In this document: one piece after another, positions 5,698-8,793 of the stretch
How positions within the stretch are numbered: position 1 is the first letter of the stretch
Layout: each line of letters starts with the position of its first letter
Source of the DNA: Pseudomonadota bacterium
GTDB taxonomy: Bacteria > Pseudomonadota > Gammaproteobacteria > Xanthomonadales > Xanthomonadaceae
DNA length: 8,793 bases
Direction: 5' to 3'
Assembly: GCA_023392975.1 (NCBI GenBank)
Contig: JAEWNA010000220.1
Span: 1 to 8,793 of the forward strand
Position numbers and translations under genes: made by a program
Notes under the pieces: model-generated
What the model was told of the DNA's origin: nothing
The model's database searches: none
Seen by the model: the letters and a program-made list of their open reading frames with translations, nothing else

Positions 5698-6864
5698 ATG
5701 CCGCGCCGCTACACCGTCGTCCAGTTGCTGCCGGCCCTGGCATCGGGTGGGGTCGAACGCTCCACGCTCGAGATCGCCGACGCGCTGGTCCGCGCCGGCC
5801 ATCGCGCGCTGGTCGTCTCCGCCGGCGGACGCCTCGTGCCGACGCTGGAGGCGCTGGGCGCGGAGCACGTCACCCTCGACATCGGCCGCAAGTCGCCGCT
5901 GACCTTCCGTCACGTGCCGCGCCTGCGCCGGCTGTTCGCCGACACCGGTGCGGACATCGTCCATGCGCGATCGCGGCTGCCGGCGTGGATCGGCTGGCAT
6001 GCGCTGCGCGGGATGCCGGCGGCGTCGCGGCCCCGTTTCGTCACCACGGTCCACGGGCTCAACTCGCCGTCGCGCTACAGCGGGATCATGGTCCGCGGCG
6101 AACGCGTGATCTGCGTGTCGGACACCGTGCGCCGCTACGTGCTGCAGCACTATCCCGACACCGATCCGGCGAAGCTGCGCACGATTCCGCGCGGGATCGA
6201 CCCCGCCGCCTTCCCGCGCGCGCCGATGCACGATCGCGTCGCGCGCGCGCGCATCGCATCCGCGCACCCGGCGCTGGGCGGCGACGGACCGCTGCTGCTG
6301 CTGCCCGGGCGCGGCACCCGGCTCAAGGGCCACGGCGACGCGCTGGCGCTGCTGGCGGCGCTGCGCGGCGAGGGCCGCGACGTCCGGCTGTGGATGCCCG
6401 GGGCGCGCGAGCCCGGCCGCGAAGCGTATCTCGTCGAACTCGAGGCCGAGGCCGCACGGCTGGGCATCGCCGACGCGCTGGCGATGACGCCGCCGACCGC
6501 CGCGATCGCGGAGGCCTACGCGGCGAGCGACCTGGTGCTGCAGGTCTCGCGCAAGCCGGAATCGTTCGGGCGCACGGTCATCGAGGCGCTGTCCGTCGGC
6601 CGGCCGGTGCTCGGCTGGGCGCATGGCGGTGTCGGCGAACTGCTGGCCGAGTTGTTCCCGGCCGGGGCGGTGGCGCCGTTCGACGCGGATGCGCTGCATC
6701 GCGCCGCCGCCGCGCTCCTCGATGCCGTCATGCTCGACGCCGGCACGTCCGTTACGATGCCCGCGTGGCCGCTGCCGCAGGCGCTGGCCGCGATGCAGTC
6801 CGCCACCCTGGCCTGCTATGAAGCACTGCTTTCCCCCTCGACAACGGACGCCGACACGCCATGA
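5698..6864 (+). CDS. GT4-family glycosyltransferase (probable LPS core/O-polysaccharide enzyme)
   Basis: This complete 388-residue protein has the GT-B fold pattern of retaining GT4 enzymes, which transfer a sugar from a nucleotide-sugar donor. The N-terminal acceptor-side domain carries ALASGGVERSTLEIADAL (13-30), with the glycine-rich loop typical of the family, and TVHGLNSPSRYSG (117-129). ICVSDTVRRYV (138-148) and IPRGIDPAAF (163-172) mark the hinge region. The C-terminal donor domain starts near LLLLPGRGTRLKGH (199-212), with Lys210 at the usual phosphate-binding lysine. It contains the E-x7-E motif at Glu288 and Glu296 (ESFGRTVIE), followed by GRPVLGWAHGGVGELL. No signal peptide or membrane helix is present, so it should act at the cytoplasmic face of the inner membrane. 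The ATG at 5698 is preferred because the strand YTVVQLLPAL follows directly; no Shine-Dalgarno is evident, so translation may be coupled to the zinc-finger gene 17 bases upstream. Its last codons overlap the next start as ATGA. The sugar and acceptor are unknown. Confidence 0.92.
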   Translation: MPRRYTVVQLLPALASGGVERSTLEIADALVRAGHRALVVSAGGRLVPTLEALGAEHVTLDIGRKSPLTFRHVPRLRRLFADTGADIVHARSRLPAWIGWHALRGMPAASRPRFVTTVHGLNSPSRYSGIMVRGERVICVSDTVRRYVLQHYPDTDPAKLRTIPRGIDPAAFPRAPMHDRVARARIASAHPALGGDGPLLLLPGRGTRLKGHGDALALLAALRGEGRDVRLWMPGAREPGREAYLVELEAEAARLGIADALAMTPPTAAIAEAYAASDLVLQVSRKPESFGRTVIEALSVGRPVLGWAHGGVGELLAELFPAGAVAPFDADALHRAAAALLDAVMLDAGTSVTMPAWPLPQALAAMQSATLACYEALLSPSTTDADTP

Positions 6865-8183
6865 ACGCCGCCACCACCACCGCCGACGCGCCGCATGCGC
6901 CCGCCGGGTGGCGCTGGGCACCGTTCTGGGTCCTGGCCTTCGTCGCGCTGTGGCCGGTGCCGGGCGTGGCCCAGGGCGTGCTGTCGCTAGGCGCGCTGAT
7001 CGCGATCGGCCGGCTGCTGTACGTGCGCTTCCGCGGCGGCGCCGCGCTGCTCAGCCCGCAGGCCTGGGCGCTGACCAGCGTGCTGTTCTTCACCTACTGG
7101 GTGCCGGAGCTGGTCTCCGCGTTCGACGCGATCGATCGCCTCGACGCGCTGCGCGCGGTCGCCGTCGACCTGCGCTACCTGCCCTTCCTGTGGCTGGCGG
7201 CGGCGGCGGTGGCCGGCGGGCTCGATCGACGCATCACCTTCGTCGGGCTGGCGGTCATCGTCGGCCTGTGGACGCTGGATGCGCTGGTGCAGGTCGCCTC
7301 CGGCACCAGCCCGGTGTTCGCCGCGCTCGATGCCGCCAAGGTCGCGATCAGCGGCCACGGGTTCTGCACCGCGGAGGAAGTCGCGGCGCTGGATCGGCTC
7401 AGCGGCGCGTTCGGCCCCTGCAACCTCAAGCTCGGCGTGATCCTCGCCAGCCTGTCGCCGTTCGCGCTGCACGCGGCGGCCGTGCGCTTCGGGCGCGTGG
7501 GCTGGCTGGCCGCGGCGACGGCGGTCGGCATCGCCATCCTGCTCGGCGGCTCGCGGGCGTCCTGGCTCACCTACGGCCTGGTGCTGCTGCTGTCGGGCTG
7601 GCACCTGCTGGGCTGGCGGCGGCTGCTCGCGGTGTTCGCCGTCGGCGCGGCGCTGCTCGCGACGCTGGCGGTGGTCTCGCCGCACGTGCACGAGCGGGTC
7701 GAACGCACCGCGTTCGCGCTCAGCGCCGACGCCGAGGGCGTCGACAGTGCGCTGTCCGGCCGCGGCCGGATCTGGGGCGCGGCGCTGTGCATGGCGAAGG
7801 CGCATCCGATCAACGGCGTCGGCCCGCGCCAGTTCCGGCTGGCGTTCGCCGCCTGCGATCCCGCCCCCGGCGAGCGTGCGGCCTGGGGCATCGGCCCGGC
7901 CTTCCATGCGCACCAGATCGTGCTGGAGATCCTCAGCGAGACCGGTGCGTTCGGCCTGCTGCTGTGGCTGTCCGGCGTCGCCCTCGCGCGCCGGGCCTGG
8001 CGCTATGCCGAGCCGGCTGCACGCGAAGCGGCGTATCCGGCGATGCTGGCGCTGGCGGTGACGGTGTTCCCGCTCAACACCCATCTCGCTTTTTATTCGA
8101 GCTTCTGGGGCAGCGCCACGCTGTTGCTGGCGGCGCTGTACGCGGGCAGCTTGCTGGGGCGGGAGCGCGGCGTCAGCGGCTGA
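6861..8183 (+). CDS. O-antigen ligase/polymerase family membrane protein (Wzy_C type)
   Basis: This complete 440-residue polytopic protein has about 11-12 hydrophobic segments. The motif series fits the WaaL/Wzy_C family, which joins polysaccharide from undecaprenyl diphosphate to lipid A-core or polymerises it, on the periplasmic face. Key stretches are GGSRASWL (229-236, Arg232), SGRGRIWG (299-306), AHPINGVGPRQF (314-325, His315) and HAHQIVLEILSETGAFG (349-365, His351). The last two fall in the large hydrophilic region about residues 274-352, which should be the periplasmic loop. Arg and His residues in such positions are known to be essential in WaaL. Ligase versus polymerase cannot be separated by sequence alone, so no symbol is given. 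A non-membrane stretch rich in Cys and charged residues (about 150-190) precedes the next helix. The start ATGA overlaps the GT4 stop by 4 bp, implying translational coupling. Its 3' end overlaps the convergent GT9 gene by 11 bp. Confidence 0.9.
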   Translation: MNAATTTADAPHAPAGWRWAPFWVLAFVALWPVPGVAQGVLSLGALIAIGRLLYVRFRGGAALLSPQAWALTSVLFFTYWVPELVSAFDAIDRLDALRAVAVDLRYLPFLWLAAAAVAGGLDRRITFVGLAVIVGLWTLDALVQVASGTSPVFAALDAAKVAISGHGFCTAEEVAALDRLSGAFGPCNLKLGVILASLSPFALHAAAVRFGRVGWLAAATAVGIAILLGGSRASWLTYGLVLLLSGWHLLGWRRLLAVFAVGAALLATLAVVSPHVHERVERTAFALSADAEGVDSALSGRGRIWGAALCMAKAHPINGVGPRQFRLAFAACDPAPGERAAWGIGPAFHAHQIVLEILSETGAFGLLLWLSGVALARRAWRYAEPAAREAAYPAMLALAVTVFPLNTHLAFYSSFWGSATLLLAALYAGSLLGRERGVSG

Positions 8184-8793
8184 GGATGTCGCGCATCGCC
8201 ACGCGCACGGCGTCGACCACGTCTTCCAGCGGCAGCGAGGACAGCGGCGAAGCGCCGAGACGCTGCAGCCCGGCGCGTTCGCCGCTGGCATGGAAGCTGG
8301 GATTGCCGTCGTCGAGCAGCAGCACCGATGGCGTGCCCATGCAGGTCGCCAGATGCAGCGGGCCGCTGTCGTTGCCGACCACGCAGGCCGCGGCGCGCGC
8401 GATCCTGGCCAACCGGCGCAGGTCCACCGCGCGATCGCCGTCGCGCAGCACGCAGTCGGCATAGCCCGGCCCCAGGTCGGCTTCGTCGGGCCCCGGGACC
8501 GTGACCACGCGGACGCCGTCCGCGACCAGCGCCTGCGACAGGTCCGCGAACCGCGGCCAGCACTTGTGGGTATTCCGCGCCGAGGCGCCGGGCAGCAGCA
8601 GCACGAACGGCTCGGCAACATCGATGCCCGCGTGTTGCAGCAGCGCGGAAGCATCGGTCGCGATCCACGCGGGCGTCGGGCGCGGGGTGTGGCGCACGGG
8701 CACGCCCGCGGCCGCGAGCTGGCGCGCGTGCAGCGCAGGCACGCCGCTGCCGTCGCGCGGCGCATTCCGCGCCATCGTCGACCAGCGCGGGGC
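8173..8793 (-). CDS. GT9-family (heptosyltransferase-type) glycosyltransferase, C-terminal part; 5' end outside window
   Basis: The 206 visible residues run open to the right edge. A Met codon at 8775 is internal in my view, because GT9 enzymes are usually about 320-360 residues and the N-terminal Rossmann domain is missing here. Numbered from that Met, the donor domain begins at PFVLLLPGAS (56-65) followed by KCWPRFADLSQAL (71-83), matching the PGAS...K-WP motif of heptosyltransferases. VVTVPGPDEADLG (90-102) fits the G-P-x-E strand end, and CVVGNDSGPLHLATCMGTPSV (131-151) is the nucleotide-sugar phosphate-binding signature. GT9 members such as WaaC/WaaF/WaaQ add heptose to LPS inner core, though related ones use other sugars. 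It should be cytosolic and membrane-peripheral. With the GT4 and ligase genes it supports an LPS assembly locus, although it lies on the opposite strand and needs a separate promoter outside the window. Confidence 0.88.
   Translation of the reverse strand, partial: APRWSTMARNAPRDGSGVPALHARQLAAAGVPVRHTPRPTPAWIATDASALLQHAGIDVAEPFVLLLPGASARNTHKCWPRFADLSQALVADGVRVVTVPGPDEADLGPGYADCVLRDGDRAVDLRRLARIARAAACVVGNDSGPLHLATCMGTPSVLLLDDGNPSFHASGERAGLQRLGASPLSSLPLEDVVDAVRVAMRDILSR

Noticed and set aside
1937..5743. A 1268-codon minus-strand open frame running from near the zinc-finger gene to the DUF1820 stop
   Set aside because: Only its last 105 codons encode a recognisable protein. The rest is a stop-poor antisense shadow of the OmpP1, GST-like and rhomboid genes with Arg/Gly/Pro-rich, low-complexity translation.
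6292..6303. Four CTG repeats in the GT4 gene
   Set aside because: They encode a Leu run in a buried beta-strand and are in frame; CTG is the dominant Leu codon here, so no special role is needed.
8087..8097. AT-rich patch (CTTTTTATTCG) near the end of the ligase gene, possible promoter or terminator
   Set aside because: It lies in the coding frame as a normal membrane-segment sequence (AFYSS) and lacks a partner -35 element or a stem preceding a T-run.
6987..8765. A 592-codon minus-strand open frame opposite the ligase gene
   Set aside because: Its translation is rich in Arg, Gln and Ala without any domain, and the plus-strand ligase has clear membrane helices and motifs. It is a composition artefact.
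1..8793. CRISPR array, tRNA, rRNA, insertion sequence or prophage signature
   Set aside because: No spaced direct repeats, cloverleaf, transposase motif, terminal inverted repeats or phage-like genes were seen on either strand.

Overview
The window is GC-rich, roughly two thirds or more G+C. Its genes resemble those of the Lysobacteraceae/Xanthomonadaceae (a Lysobacter- or Luteimonas-like gammaproteobacterium). The pointers are an ABC-2 permease/M1 aminopeptidase fusion type, a DUF1820 protein, a FadL/OmpP1 porin, a CHCC zinc-finger protein beside LPS glycosyltransferases, and a GCTAGAAT-type -10 box. The genus assignment is inference, because no rRNA or other marker gene is present.

Layout: (1) 1-1894 (+) is the C-terminal part of a membrane-anchored M1-type metallopeptidase cut by the left edge. 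(2) 1937-3042 (-) holds a rhomboid protease followed by a DUF1820 protein, probably one transcript, converging on the M1 gene across a short GC hairpin. (3) 3043-3253 is a divergent control region with a good -10 box and two dyads, one just upstream of that box and one at the likely transcript start. (4) 3254-4615 (+) is a complete FadL/OmpP1-type outer-membrane transport protein. It is followed by a near-ideal bidirectional terminator at 4643-4668, shared with a convergent glutathione S-transferase-like gene (4732-5394, -). (5) 5489-8183 (+) is a tight three-gene unit: CHCC zinc-finger protein, GT4 glycosyltransferase, and O-antigen ligase/polymerase-like membrane protein. The last two overlap by ATGA. 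(6) 8173-8793 (-) is the C-terminal part of a GT9 (heptosyltransferase-type) enzyme that overlaps the ligase tail to tail by 11 bp and runs off the right edge.

Taken together, this is cell-envelope chromosome. The right third (GT4, ligase-type protein, GT9) most likely builds and assembles LPS core/O-polysaccharide. The middle supplies an outer-membrane channel for hydrophobic compounds. The left part holds two membrane-associated proteolytic enzymes (M1 and rhomboid). All complete genes have intact frames and recognisable motifs. I see no insertion sequence, phage gene, CRISPR array, tRNA or rRNA, and no strong case for an undescribed multi-gene system. The points most worth checking are the divergent M1 active-site motifs, the dyads at the ompP1 promoter, the zinc-finger/LPS gene linkage and the overlapping convergent gene ends.
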